A stretch of 63,602 bases of DNA from a virus, in the IMG/VR virus record IMGVR_UViG_3300018080_000182, positions 1 to 63,602 of that record; one strand, 5' to 3'. Under the pieces are notes generated by a model that ran no database searches, was not told the DNA's origin, and saw only the letters and a list, made by a program, of their open reading frames with translations. The position numbers were made by a program, and so were the translations under genes. Shown here in pieces: positions 15,563-23,416 of this stretch; positions within the stretch are counted from its first letter, which is position 1, and each line of letters begins with the position of its first letter.

Positions 15563-17341
15563 TTATATTTTAAAACTATCTGGTTTCTTCAATATCCTTG
15601 ACCATTGAGATAGCGTCAGTGATAAATCGACCTTCTTATCAATTGCTTTGAGTATAATCTCGTCAATAGTTTTTCTGACAGCCAACTCAATAGTGGTAAC
15701 ACTACTGGTTTGGCCCTTTCTGTGTTGTCTTCCCTCGGCCTGGTCTTTATCTACATAGGAGTACGAGTTGTTAAAGAATACAGCGTAATTGCTAAATTGT
15801 ATATTGTGACCATGCCCCATTTTCCCAGGGTTACCAATCATCCAGTTATACTGGTCTTCTTTAAATCTTTGAATTTGTTCGAAGGCGTTATCTTTCTCAT
15901 AACACGTTAAAACCCGTTCATGGCCGAACGCCTCGCCAACTTTCTTTTTTATGAGTGATATTGCCGGAACATAAGTGCTCCAAACAATAACTTTTCTGTC
16001 GATGGGTATATTGTTTAATGTTTGTATTAACAATCTCAGCTTTGGATTTTCATTCAGATAGATGACATTTCTGTGTGTCTTGGTCTTTCCGTCATCGTCA
16101 ACAAACTTACGAGTGTTGATATAAAACCCTGAAGCTATTTGTCTTAATTTCTCAGTGAGAACCAGTGCGTTATTTGCTGTAATAGTGCCTGAACAGCTCA
16201 TATTACATTTACCCTTCATGTCACAATGGTCGCACATATTATCAATCATTGTGACAAGGTCTGATTTCATTTCGGTGTACATCTTTTTCTGACCTGGTTC
16301 CATATCACATGTATGCGTTTCACGTATTAATGGAGGAAGGTCAAGGCACTCTTCTTTTCTGAATCGCACTGATATGCTGCCTATTATTTTGCTTACCTTC
16401 TCTACAGAGCCGTGGTTCGGCTTCCATATATGACCATCTGGGTCAACGGTATGCATAAATTCTTTCCGGAATGACCAGTACTTCGCAAACGGCACAGTGT
16501 CAGGGCCAAGGAATCGATACGGCATATAAAATGACATCAGATTATTAGCCGTCAGAGTTCCTGTAAGTACGTGCTTGTATTTACAGAACTCAAACTTTTT
16601 AACAATCTCTTTCGTCTGCCTTGAGCTGGGGCTTCCTATCCTATGCGCCTCATCAAGAACAACCATATCAAAATAGTCGTCAGGAGTCACAGACAGGACG
16701 CTGAACATCTGCTCGTAGTTTCCTATGTATATATCGTAATCAATGTTTTTCTTTTGAATGGTGTACTTTTTATTGATTACCTTATCAGCCTGTGCTTTTC
16801 CTTTTAGAATCACCCCGGTTAAATGAGGAACCTGCAACTTCATCTCTGCAAGCACGTTTGGTTTTAAATCTGACATTGTAATAATCAACGCTTTTTTTAC
16901 TTGTCCGCGCTTTATTCTATTGTCAATAGCCCACAGGTATGGGCCTGTCTTACATGTGCCACAGTCAGCTATAACAGCGCTGACATCTGGGTATGCTATA
17001 CAGTTGTACATTATCTTTTGATGCTCAAGTGGGTCATAGACGCCTTTGCAATCATATTCAAATTTAATCACTTGACCGTATTGGCTTTTAATCTTTCTTA
17101 TAATTTCGCGCCGTTTAATCGTGTTGGCTACTACTTGGTCAATGAGCTGTTTAACGCCTTTGCCCCATTCGATACCATAGTTTTGAAATCTGTATATCTT
17201 GGTACCGGATCTGAGCGGAATAGATATTTTGTTGACACGAAATATCTTTTTTCCGCTCATATGTTCTTTCATTGTTTCGAGAAGCGCCCTGTCATCACAT
17301 CCGATGACAAGGTTATTCTTGTCAAGAACTTCGACAACCAC
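15563..17341 (-). CDS. SNF2-family (SF2) DNA helicase/translocase
   Basis: A 592-residue helicase. Motif I is ADCGTCKT (about 125-132), a cysteine-containing form of the usual DEMGLGKT. Motif II is VVLDEAHRIG, motif III VLTGTLTANN, and motif VI AEGRQHRKGQ, which is diagnostic of the SNF2 group. KVIVWSTYVPAISLI marks the second RecA-like domain. A Cys-rich insertion between the lobes (CDHCDMKGKCNMSC) could bind zinc. Such phage enzymes act as ATP-driven DNA translocases or remodelers in replication or recombination. The start is GTG at 17341 after AGGAGGGACT. The next gene upstream ends 8 bases away. Confidence 0.88.
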   Translation of the reverse strand: MVVEVLDKNNLVIGCDDRALLETMKEHMSGKKIFRVNKISIPLRSGTKIYRFQNYGIEWGKGVKQLIDQVVANTIKRREIIRKIKSQYGQVIKFEYDCKGVYDPLEHQKIMYNCIAYPDVSAVIADCGTCKTGPYLWAIDNRIKRGQVKKALIITMSDLKPNVLAEMKLQVPHLTGVILKGKAQADKVINKKYTIQKKNIDYDIYIGNYEQMFSVLSVTPDDYFDMVVLDEAHRIGSPSSRQTKEIVKKFEFCKYKHVLTGTLTANNLMSFYMPYRFLGPDTVPFAKYWSFRKEFMHTVDPDGHIWKPNHGSVEKVSKIIGSISVRFRKEECLDLPPLIRETHTCDMEPGQKKMYTEMKSDLVTMIDNMCDHCDMKGKCNMSCSGTITANNALVLTEKLRQIASGFYINTRKFVDDDGKTKTHRNVIYLNENPKLRLLIQTLNNIPIDRKVIVWSTYVPAISLIKKKVGEAFGHERVLTCYEKDNAFEQIQRFKEDQYNWMIGNPGKMGHGHNIQFSNYAVFFNNSYSYVDKDQAEGRQHRKGQTSSVTTIELAVRKTIDEIILKAIDKKVDLSLTLSQWSRILKKPDSFKI

Positions 17342-17349
17342 AGTCCCTC

Positions 17350-17829
17350 CTATACCCAGTTAAAGAATCCGGTCTTTATGACATTGTTCTGTACAATGCC
17401 GACAAATTGAAGGGTTTTGTCACCACTCCAACTTTTAATATCCACAGTGAACCTGAACTCTGTGCCGCCATTTGCAGCAGGCTCTTCTTTATATTCGTTC
17501 TTTTTACGAGCATTCGCAAGCAGAGTAATGATAAATGATTTTAGATTTGAAGAAAAAAGTAATGAGTCATATCGAGACTCAGGTTTACATATATCATTAT
17601 ATATAACAGAGTTTTTCAAAGCAAGCTTTTCAAAACGTTCTGATATCTGCTTGAAGGCGTGTGCCGAGACTTCAACACCATACCCGCCGTCGCCATCAGG
17701 GCTGCCAAGCTCAGTCTTAAGCTCTTCCAACAATCTTATCTTATTGTGAAGCTCCCTTTCCAATGACCCGAGACCACTAAGGGTTTCGGCGTATCGTATA
17801 TATATTTCAGTTAGGTCATTCTCAGCCAT
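17350..17829 (-). CDS. Hypothetical protein
   Basis: A 159-residue protein with an N-terminal coiled coil (ETLSGLGSLERELHNKIRLL) and a C-terminal beta-rich part (EFRFTVDIKSWSGDKTLQFV). No family recognised. The ATG follows GGAGGTAACAG and overlaps the end of the preceding gene by 8 bases. It ends 8 bases before the SNF2 gene, so it may work with that helicase. Confidence 0.55.
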   Translation of the reverse strand: MAENDLTEIYIRYAETLSGLGSLERELHNKIRLLEELKTELGSPDGDGGYGVEVSAHAFKQISERFEKLALKNSVIYNDICKPESRYDSLLFSSNLKSFIITLLANARKKNEYKEEPAANGGTEFRFTVDIKSWSGDKTLQFVGIVQNNVIKTGFFNWV

Positions 17830-18535
17830 CTGTTACCTCCTTAAAGACTATCATTCCGTATTTACAACTATCTAATGGCAGAGTACATGCGTAGGTGTAA
17901 TTATTGATATTCTTCTTATAAATTGCAAGATGTTTAATAAACTGTTCTACAGACTTCGTTCTCATATAATGGCGGCGTTTTTCAAGAAAGTAAAGCCTTT
18001 TTCTGCGACCAACAAAACTCTGGTCAACGATTGAAGCAAATAAATATCCGCTCGATAATATCGTCGGCGTGCTTCTTAAAAAAGATATTTTTAGATTTAT
18101 AATTTTATGATTAACGTATTTATTCAGATAGTGGTGTGGCAGCACCAGATTGTTACCCTCTGTAAAATATGGGGTAAATTCATTTTCTAATTTTGTACTG
18201 CGTTTGCCAAGGCTGAACTTTACGGGTTTTATTCTGAACAGCTCATCCGGTTCAGGGTTTAATCGCTCAGTATAGTACCACGCCTTCTTTCCGGCGTGCG
18301 GTGTCAATTGTTTTGGTGTCCTTATCAATACCTTACCGGCGTCGAACTGGACTTTCTTATAATATTTTCCTAACGTTAATTCGTCTCCTCCGGGTGGTTT
18401 GGCTATTAGGTTTGTACCACCCGTATCATCAACAAGAAAGAAATGTACATACTCAATATTTCCTTCTACGATACGTTGATAAATCTCATCATCATCGATG
18501 ACAATATTTTTCTTTTGGATAGTAAAAACATTCAT
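17822..18535 (-). CDS. Hypothetical protein
   Basis: A 237-residue protein of unknown family, rich in beta-type sequence with several basic clusters (VGRRKRLYFLEKRRHYMRTK). No catalytic motif, signal peptide or membrane helix is evident. The ATG follows AAAGGGGTGCT. It overlaps the next gene and is therefore co-translated with the gene before the SNF2 helicase. Confidence 0.5.
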   Translation of the reverse strand: MNVFTIQKKNIVIDDDEIYQRIVEGNIEYVHFFLVDDTGGTNLIAKPPGGDELTLGKYYKKVQFDAGKVLIRTPKQLTPHAGKKAWYYTERLNPEPDELFRIKPVKFSLGKRSTKLENEFTPYFTEGNNLVLPHHYLNKYVNHKIINLKISFLRSTPTILSSGYLFASIVDQSFVGRRKRLYFLEKRRHYMRTKSVEQFIKHLAIYKKNINNYTYACTLPLDSCKYGMIVFKEVTDG

Positions 18536-18568
18536 AGCACCCCTTTAAAAAAGAGAATGGTGAAAACA

Positions 18569-18706
18569 TTATTTACGACGCTTCCACCATTCGGCTATTT
18601 GGTGTATCCTTTTGTTAGTTTCATCAATTATTATAGTTTTAATGCTTCGTATAATTGATGCTGTTGCTGATCCAGTAATGATAACGATAACAATGGCCTT
18701 ACGCAT
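18569..18706 (-). CDS. Small single-pass membrane protein (45 residues)
   Basis: A short gene starting at 18706 with a good AGGGAGGTAT ribosome binding site. The product begins MRKAIVIVIITGSATASIIR, a short positive N-terminus followed by a hydrophobic stretch of about 17 residues, and ends in a basic helix (IAEWWKRRK). That is the layout of a small inner-membrane protein. Function unknown; holin-like or host-inhibitor peptides have this size, but nothing proves it. Confidence 0.6.
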   Translation of the reverse strand: MRKAIVIVIITGSATASIIRSIKTIIIDETNKRIHQIAEWWKRRK

Positions 18707-18716
18707 ATACCTCCCT

Positions 18717-18754
18717 TTTTAAGTGAAACACCTCGGGGAGTGTTCACTTAAAAG
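18717..18754 (-). terminator. Hairpin after the exonuclease-RecB gene (bidirectional shape)
   Basis: The nearly perfect inverted repeat TTTTAAGTGA(A)ACAC ... GTGTTCACTTAAAA has a loop of about 8 bases. It begins within the stop region of the leftward gene 18756-20834 and is flanked by A and T runs, so it can act as an intrinsic terminator in either direction. Confidence 0.65.
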
Positions 18755-18755
18755 G

Positions 18756-20834
18756 TTATGCGTTCAGGTAATTACCATTCTTCGCTTCTTTCTCAGTAAA
18801 AGCATCAAACTGTGATTTTGTCTTTTTCTTCGATATAGAGTCAAGCTCATCTTCATTAAACTCAAGCTTCTTTTTCTCAATCAGAGCTTTCATGGATGCG
18901 TCTGTTAAGCTGAAGAAGTTAATAAAATCCTCAACTTTGAGACCCTTCTTTAAAAGGAATTGCATTGATTTAAGAGGGAAATACTCTCTGTGCTCCTTGA
19001 TATAATAATCAAGCTTTGCATGCACATCAATGTGAACCGGGTCGGCACACCCGTTAATGAAAACCTTGCATTGGTTTGTGAGCCTTTTATTTTCAGCCTT
19101 ATTAGCCTCAACACGTTTCCATGCCATCTGACAATCCTCTATATCAGTAACCACGAACCGTTCAGGGTCATCGATATTGTTAATAAATCTCTTGTCAAAC
19201 AACGGGCATCTACCCTCATCACCGAGAAAACAGGTGTGGCAGAATTCGTTACGTTCAGGCTCAAAAGCATTACCACCGGTTTTAAGCATTTCTGATTCAA
19301 TCAACCTAATTGAGTCGTGGATCCACTGAAGCGCCTCATCGACAATCGATTTTATATCAGTGACCTCATACTCAACTGTTTTACCGAACCTCAGAAACTC
19401 TATCCTGACAATAATACGATTATAGCTTTCTCTCGGCATGAAGTAAAATATCAACAGGATATATATCTTCATCTGTATATCTTCTCTCAACTGCTGAACT
19501 GTCATCAGCTTTCTGGATGTTTTGTAATCAGTGATAACAATACAATCCTTCATGTACCCAATAACATCAAGCACGCCTCTAAAGAAGGCTTTATTGGAAA
19601 AGAAATCTGCCAGCAACTTCCAGTCTTTATCAAAGGCAAGGCGCTTTTCGGTAAGTATTATATCACCAGGAACCAGCGAAAAATCTTTGGTCTGATAAAA
19701 TTTATCCATAATAAAGCGAACGTCTTTAATAATCGCAGGGTCGCTACATCTTACGCTGGTTATTGCAGCATTGATAATTTCGTTGTACGATTCCATATCA
19801 GGAATTGACGGGTTTTCATAACTGTCGGCAGGCACAACCTTGTCAAGCTCATATATCAATGCAGCAAGACCTTCCAGCCCATTGAAATACTCTTTTATCC
19901 TGTTGGGGTGCCGGTAAAAGAACCTGCCAACATGTTTAAAAGTTATTGACTCAAGCTCCACTTTTAAATCTTTAGAAGCCTCTCCCCTGAGTTCGGGAAA
20001 CACCTCCAACTTTTTGATGCGACCATAGGCCGCCATTTTATTAGCAATCAGTTCCCGATAACACCACTGCCCTGACCACTCAGCCACCTTATGACATATC
20101 TTTCCAGTAGTCAGATAGTCAACATCGGGCTGCTTGGCTTTTTTGATATACTGCATATACCATTTGAACCTGCACTGGTGAAATAGGTTTATTCTTGAAA
20201 AGGAATATGCCTGGGTGGCAAATACCTGCTTGTCTCCATCTGTTGGTATAACTCCAATTTGATGGGCGGCTGTTTTAACTTTATCATCAGGCCTCTGTGC
20301 AAACAATGGTGCAGTAGCCTTACGCTCAGCCTCTTCTTCATCCATTTCTTTTAATTTGACAAAAAGCTCAATACACTTCATGACGTCGTATTCCGACCTG
20401 TGGGCCTGTTTATCGTCCCACTCTATCCCGAGCCTTTGGCAAGCTGTCTTGAGCTTATTCCCACCACGCCAGCGCTTCCTGCACATCAATAAAGTGTCTG
20501 CGGTGGCTTTGGTGTTAATGCGAAGAAATTTAATATCAAAGCCATCAATATTGTGGCCGACAACAGTTCTTCTTCCGAAGAACGCTGCTATTTTTTCACG
20601 AATTCCATCTTTAAGAAAGTATGGGCAATTCTTGACCATGTCCCAGGTGATATTATTAATCTTTGTCACCTCCGGCGGTACCATGCCGAGCATTGGCTTG
20701 CAGAGCTGGGTGATTACTTCCCCAATCTCTCCTTTGAGATTAAACTCAATAGCCGTCACCTCAATGACTTCATCGTTCTGATGATTCAGTCCTGTGGTCT
20801 CTACATCAACGCAAACGTAATCGTATTTTGCCAT
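18756..20834 (-). CDS. Fusion of DnaQ-like 3'-5' exonuclease and RecB/Cas4-like nuclease
   Basis: A 692-residue protein with two nuclease domains. Residues 1-175 are a DEDDh exonuclease: VDVETTGL (Asp10, Glu12), VGHNIDGFDIKFL and HRSEYDVMKC. From about 215 a PD-(D/E)xK domain of the RecB/Cas4 type follows: SFSRINLFHQCRFKWYMQY is its N-terminal motif, GVLDVIGYMKDCIVITDYKT holds the Asp and D-x-K catalytic residues. CHTCFLGDEGRC with the earlier Cys could ligate an iron-sulfur cluster as in AddB/Cas4. The fusion probably processes DNA ends in recombination or replication. The ATG directly follows the preceding stop (TAAATG). Confidence 0.82.
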   Translation of the reverse strand: MAKYDYVCVDVETTGLNHQNDEVIEVTAIEFNLKGEIGEVITQLCKPMLGMVPPEVTKINNITWDMVKNCPYFLKDGIREKIAAFFGRRTVVGHNIDGFDIKFLRINTKATADTLLMCRKRWRGGNKLKTACQRLGIEWDDKQAHRSEYDVMKCIELFVKLKEMDEEEAERKATAPLFAQRPDDKVKTAAHQIGVIPTDGDKQVFATQAYSFSRINLFHQCRFKWYMQYIKKAKQPDVDYLTTGKICHKVAEWSGQWCYRELIANKMAAYGRIKKLEVFPELRGEASKDLKVELESITFKHVGRFFYRHPNRIKEYFNGLEGLAALIYELDKVVPADSYENPSIPDMESYNEIINAAITSVRCSDPAIIKDVRFIMDKFYQTKDFSLVPGDIILTEKRLAFDKDWKLLADFFSNKAFFRGVLDVIGYMKDCIVITDYKTSRKLMTVQQLREDIQMKIYILLIFYFMPRESYNRIIVRIEFLRFGKTVEYEVTDIKSIVDEALQWIHDSIRLIESEMLKTGGNAFEPERNEFCHTCFLGDEGRCPLFDKRFINNIDDPERFVVTDIEDCQMAWKRVEANKAENKRLTNQCKVFINGCADPVHIDVHAKLDYYIKEHREYFPLKSMQFLLKKGLKVEDFINFFSLTDASMKALIEKKKLEFNEDELDSISKKKTKSQFDAFTEKEAKNGNYLNA

Positions 20835-21302
20835 TTACTTTTTTGGTTCTCCTTCTACTTTGTCTTCAGGCATTTTGTCAATAGTGCTCTGTACTCTTTC
20901 AATTAGGTTTGTATAAAACTTGGCATCATCAACACTTTTGACACCTTTTAATAATTTATAAATTCCGGAGAGTAAAACCACCATCTCCACTTTGTTAAAT
21001 TCTACTTTTACTTCAGTGACTTCCTTTCGTATTGCGATGCCGAAACTTTTTTCGACAGCGTCTTCCACATCGATTGCACGCTTACGATACATCGCCCTTT
21101 CTTCGCTCACCCTCTCGAGCATGATAAATAATTGTGCTATAGCGCATGTTTTCTGGCCAATCTTTTCATTCAATTTATAATTTGCCTGGTTCAGCGTTTC
21201 TATATCACGATTTGCCTCTTTAAGCTTTTCGCGGGGCACATATAATGCTATTGCTGTTGCCACCCATCCTGTTATTGCTGCAATTATTAAAAAAGTGACC
21301 AT
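20835..21302 (-). CDS. Membrane-anchored coiled-coil protein
   Basis: A 155-residue protein. An N-terminal hydrophobic helix (MVTFLIIAAITGWVATAIAL) is followed by a long coiled coil (about 25-75) and a charged C-terminus (KMPEDKVEGEPKK). I chose the ATG at 21302 because GGATGGAGGTAGA lies at ideal spacing and the previous stop is one base away. The shape resembles an inner-membrane spanin, but it sits among DNA-metabolism genes with no lysis genes nearby. A membrane tether for replication proteins is an alternative. Confidence 0.6.
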   Translation of the reverse strand: MVTFLIIAAITGWVATAIALYVPREKLKEANRDIETLNQANYKLNEKIGQKTCAIAQLFIMLERVSEERAMYRKRAIDVEDAVEKSFGIAIRKEVTEVKVEFNKVEMVVLLSGIYKLLKGVKSVDDAKFYTNLIERVQSTIDKMPEDKVEGEPKK

Positions 21303-21303
21303 T

Positions 21304-21519
21304 CTACCTCCATCCGTGTACCTGGTCAAAGAGTTTAAATATGTCGGTAATTCGGTCAGGACTCAACCCATTGATATAATATTTAATATGCTGCCTTATC
21401 TTCACCCATTCAGGGTCCACAAATATTTTATCGGGCATTCCAATACCTTTAAGCGTCTCTATTAATTTATCGTAACGTGCCACCCATGGGTCTTCTATTT
21501 TCGGAATCTCTTTTACCAA
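21304..21519 (-). CDS. Small hypothetical protein
   Basis: A 71-residue soluble, helical protein (MVKEIPKIEDPWVARYDKLI ...) of unknown family. It starts with TTG at 21519 directly after AAAGGAGGGATT. A strongly structured RNA element lies in its upstream region (21559-21677), so its expression could be controlled through that leader. Confidence 0.55.
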   Translation of the reverse strand: MVKEIPKIEDPWVARYDKLIETLKGIGMPDKIFVDPEWVKIRQHIKYYINGLSPDRITDIFKLFDQVHGWR

Positions 21520-21558
21520 AATCCCTCCTTTGATGGTATATAACTAATTTGACAATGA

Positions 21559-21677
21559 CAATTTAAACCGTTGTTGCATAGGCCCGCTGGCACCTATCCG
21601 CTCGGATAGCGGATGGCACATCCCGCTAATAGAGCGGAATGGTGCGAGGAGGGCCGAGCAACTGAGGTTTGAAATTG
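21559..21677 (-). ncRNA. Structured leader RNA or small RNA (two-hairpin junction)
   Basis: Nested pairs fold the whole 119-base stretch: CAATTT(A)AACC 21559-21569 with GGTTTGAAATTG 21666-21677, GTTGC 21573-21577 with GCAAC 21658-21662, GGCCC 21581-21585 with GGGCC 21651-21655, and GCACC 21590-21594 with GGTGC 21641-21645. Inside are two hairpins: CTATCC/GGATAG (21594-21609) and CCGCT/AGCGG (21623-21637). It lies in a 273-base gap, 40 bases before the TTG start of the leftward gene at 21304-21519, so a cis-acting leader is likely. Strand is inferred from gene direction. No known riboswitch class is recognised. Confidence 0.55.
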
Positions 21678-21792
21678 AGAATCAAGTTAATTAATAAATT
21701 ACAATGGCGAAACACCATCCTAATAAAAGTCTTATATACCAAAATAAATCTCCCATATCAGTGATTACAGTTTTTTATCTTAAATAACTTGA

Positions 21793-22002
21793 TTATATCG
21801 GCTCTTTGGAGCCGTTTTTAACTATTTGCGCATCTTTAAAATGCATAGCCATAACGCAACCGTCTGCGTTGGTTGGCTCGCCAAGCCACTCAGTATCGTT
21901 TTCAAGCATTTGCTTGAGGTCAACGTTTTTATTGACTTTTACAATCATACTGAAGGTGGCTTCTAATGTGACTCTCCGCGTTCCGTCTTTGCTCGTTCCC
22001 AT
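21793..22002 (-). CDS. Small hypothetical protein
   Basis: A 69-residue protein, beta-rich in its first part (GTRRVTLEATFSMIVKV). No family recognised. The ATG at 22002 follows AAGGAGTTGCG and overlaps the end of the Cys-rich gene by 40 bases in another frame, indicating coupling. Confidence 0.55.
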   Translation of the reverse strand: MGTSKDGTRRVTLEATFSMIVKVNKNVDLKQMLENDTEWLGEPTNADGCVMAMHFKDAQIVKNGSKEPI

Positions 22003-22496
22003 CGCAACTCCTTATCATGGTGTGGGCCGGGAGACCCGATTAATGCAATCTTACGAACCATATGGACCGGTTTTATAGCAATGTCCAGTTTAAGGTTTTT
22101 GCGCATCGTGAGCATAACGTTGACACCCATCGCCTCCGGTATCTTATGGTAGATTAAATCCTTATTTCCAATAAAACTTTTACACTTAACGTCAAGTTGG
22201 CTCCTGACACCATTCTGCCAGTATAACACGCACCTGCATTGACGCTCTGACCACTCTGGGTGCTTCTTTTTCATTTTGTCGGCGAATTCGCCAATATTAA
22301 ATTCAACAATAGCAAACCAGTGTGGCTTGGTTAAATCATAATATTCACCCACTTTTGGAAAGCAGCATTTATTAGGATAATTAGGGCACCCCTTCGGGTG
22401 TCCTGGGTATGGAAGCTCACACCAGGCTTTCAGTCCACCGACTCGTGTTGCTGCGCGATAATTGATTATAAGTTTATTTGTTACTTCTACTATCAT
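21963..22496 (-). CDS. Cys-rich putative metal-binding protein
   Basis: A 177-residue protein. A cluster near the N-terminus (WCELPYPGHPKGCPNYPNKCCFP, Cys26, Cys37, Cys44, Cys45) has the C-x-LPY-x-GHPKGCPN pattern seen in predicted metal-binding proteins. Further Cys (RQCRCVLYW) and His residues follow. Possibly a zinc or iron-sulfur protein; substrate unknown. It is the first gene after the terminator that ends the large structured RNA region, so it probably has its own promoter or read-through expression. Confidence 0.5.
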   Translation of the reverse strand: MIVEVTNKLIINYRAATRVGGLKAWCELPYPGHPKGCPNYPNKCCFPKVGEYYDLTKPHWFAIVEFNIGEFADKMKKKHPEWSERQCRCVLYWQNGVRSQLDVKCKSFIGNKDLIYHKIPEAMGVNVMLTMRKNLKLDIAIKPVHMVRKIALIGSPGPHHDKELRWERAKTERGESH

Positions 22497-22511
22497 TTAA
22501 TCTCCGTATTT

Positions 22512-22537
22512 AAAAAAAAGAGGCGTTTTACCGCCCC
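22512..22537 (-). terminator. Leftward intrinsic terminator of the large structured RNA
   Basis: On the minus strand GGCG-GTAAAA-CGCC is followed by TC and eight T. It lies directly after the last paired element of the 22544-23782 region and before the ribosome binding region of the next leftward gene, which supports minus-strand transcription of that RNA. Confidence 0.75.
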
Positions 22538-22565
22538 CTTTTTGTGCGACTAAATCGATAAGTTC

Positions 22566-22723
22566 GCAAGCACGTTGACGGCGTGTAGGGGTGGAATGGT
22601 CCTGCAGCATTCTTTCCTCGTCTTTTCCGAAACTCTTCTGAAAAAGCCCTTTTTCTGAAGAGTAGAGGAAGAGTAAAGAATGCGTAACGGACCTGGAACC
22701 CCGGGCGCCGTAACACGTCTTGC
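22566..22723. repeat. Long imperfect inverted repeat, rod A (158 bases)
   Basis: From the outside inward: GCAAG/CTTGC, ACGT/ACGT, ACGGCG/CGCCGT, GGGGT/ACCCC, GGTCC/GGACC, GCATTCTTT/AAAGAATGC, TTCCTC/GAGGAA, then ACTCTTC-T-GAAAAAG against CTTTTTC-T-GAAGAGT around a tiny CC loop. The interior junctions are short mismatches, so the whole element is one rod. Confidence 0.85.
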
Positions 22724-22801
22724 GCTTAACACCAAATTAATGGCTGTGACGAAACATCACAATTAAGCGACTCGCACAACATAACTTAAGATAGATTAAC
22801 C

Positions 22802-22915
22802 GGTGGTGGCCACGAGCCATGGGCCCTGGATAACACCTCCGATTGTTCCGGAAAAACGCAGTGACTCCGGAACCCTCGGAGGAGTTCTCCCGGGCCCATG
22901 GCGTGGGCCACCACC
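22802..22915. repeat. Inverted repeat, rod B (114 bases)
   Basis: GGTGGTGGCC (22802-22811) pairs with GGCCACCACC (22906-22915), GCCATGGGCCC (22816-22826) with GGGCCCATGGC (22892-22902), CCTCCGA (22836-22842) with TCGGAGG (22876-22882), and TTCCGG (22846-22851) with CCGGAA (22867-22872). The loop is about 15 bases. Confidence 0.88.
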
Positions 22916-22919
22916 CGAC

Positions 22920-22942
22920 GGGCAGCAAGATTCTTGCTGCCC
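22920..22942. repeat. Perfect 10-bp hairpin GGGCAGCAAG-ATT-CTTGCTGCCC
   Basis: Ten perfect pairs with a three-base loop, five bases from rod B. A nearby CCGGGC (22949-22956 region) can compete for GCCCGG, so alternative folds are possible. On the plus strand a T6 run lies about 20 bases downstream, too far for a standard terminator. Confidence 0.85.
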
Positions 22943-23034
22943 GGAAGGGGCCGGGCATAGCGTTTTTTCCGTCTAACACCCTACCGAAACAGTAGGTTTA
23001 GAACTTATGTTAATACAACTAAAGATTGAAATAT

Positions 23035-23145
23035 CCTTCTATTACTGAAACATCGACGTGATCTCAGGTTACCGGTCTGGCTATGGCCAACGCCATTGCC
23101 AGTCCGGTCACCTGTGTGATCTCGTCGCTGTTTCATAATCGAAGG
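23035..23145. repeat. Rod C1: regular hairpin of 5-bp helices split by single mismatches
   Basis: Arms 23035-23087 and 23092-23145 pair as CCTTC/GAAGG, ATT/AAT, TGAAACA/TGTTTCA, CGACG/CGTCG, GATC/GATC, CAGGT/ACCTG, ACCGG/CCGGT, CTGGC/GCCAG and ATGGC/GCCAT around a four-base CAAC loop. Almost every five base pairs there is a 1x1 mismatch. Confidence 0.9.
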
Positions 23146-23158
23146 AACAAGCGAAGGC

Positions 23159-23312
23159 CCGGAAACTCTCCTGATGAGCTCTGGGTTCGAGATGAGCCAA
23201 GTCATCAGGACCCAGCTTCCAGGTGCAGCGGGTCAACCGGCGAACCTGGACGCTTGGGTCCTGATGATATGGAATCATCTCGAACCCAGAGCTCATCACT
23301 CCCAGTTTCCGG
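23159..23312. repeat. Rod C2 with a perfect 24-bp inner stem
   Basis: CCGGAAACT (23159-23167) pairs with AGTTTCCGG (23304-23312). A perfect 24-bp stem follows (23172-23195 with 23275-23298), then CATCAGGACCCA (23203-23214) with TGGGTCCTGATG (23255-23266), and CCAGGT with ACCTGG, around a short terminal stem-loop. Confidence 0.9.
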
Positions 23313-23416
23313 TGCCGCAGCGCCTTACCTTTGCTTAGTATTGCCGGTGAAACACCAGCCTTTCTCTTGTATAAAATGTATAAATTAAGTACATGCTAAA
23401 GATTGAAATAACGCAT

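Larger units (their letters stand above)
23019..23410. repeat. Direct repeat CTAAAGATTGAAATA before rods C and D
   Basis: The identical 15-base sequence occurs at 23019-23033 and 23396-23410, each time a few bases before the next rod (23035 and 23417) and just after an AT-rich linker. It may be a conserved linker, processing site or promoter-proximal element of repeated RNA modules. The GATTGAAA ending resembles some CRISPR repeat ends, but only two copies exist. Confidence 0.8.

Noticed and set aside
20835-21302. Calling the membrane coiled-coil protein a spanin
   Set aside because: The topology fits, but no holin, endolysin or outer-membrane partner is nearby, so only the layout is reported.
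22946-22970. Rightward terminator from the T6 run after the GGGCAGCAAG hairpin
   Set aside because: The T-run is about 20 bases from the stem, and the region otherwise appears to be transcribed leftward.
22528-23388. Several 60-100 codon frames over rods A-C
   Set aside because: They cross the hairpin arms, are Arg/Ser/Pro-rich as expected from GC-rich paired DNA, and have no initiation signal.
23019-23410. CRISPR array suggested by the GATTGAAA repeat
   Set aside because: Only two copies, 377 bases apart, with structured rather than spacer-like DNA between them.
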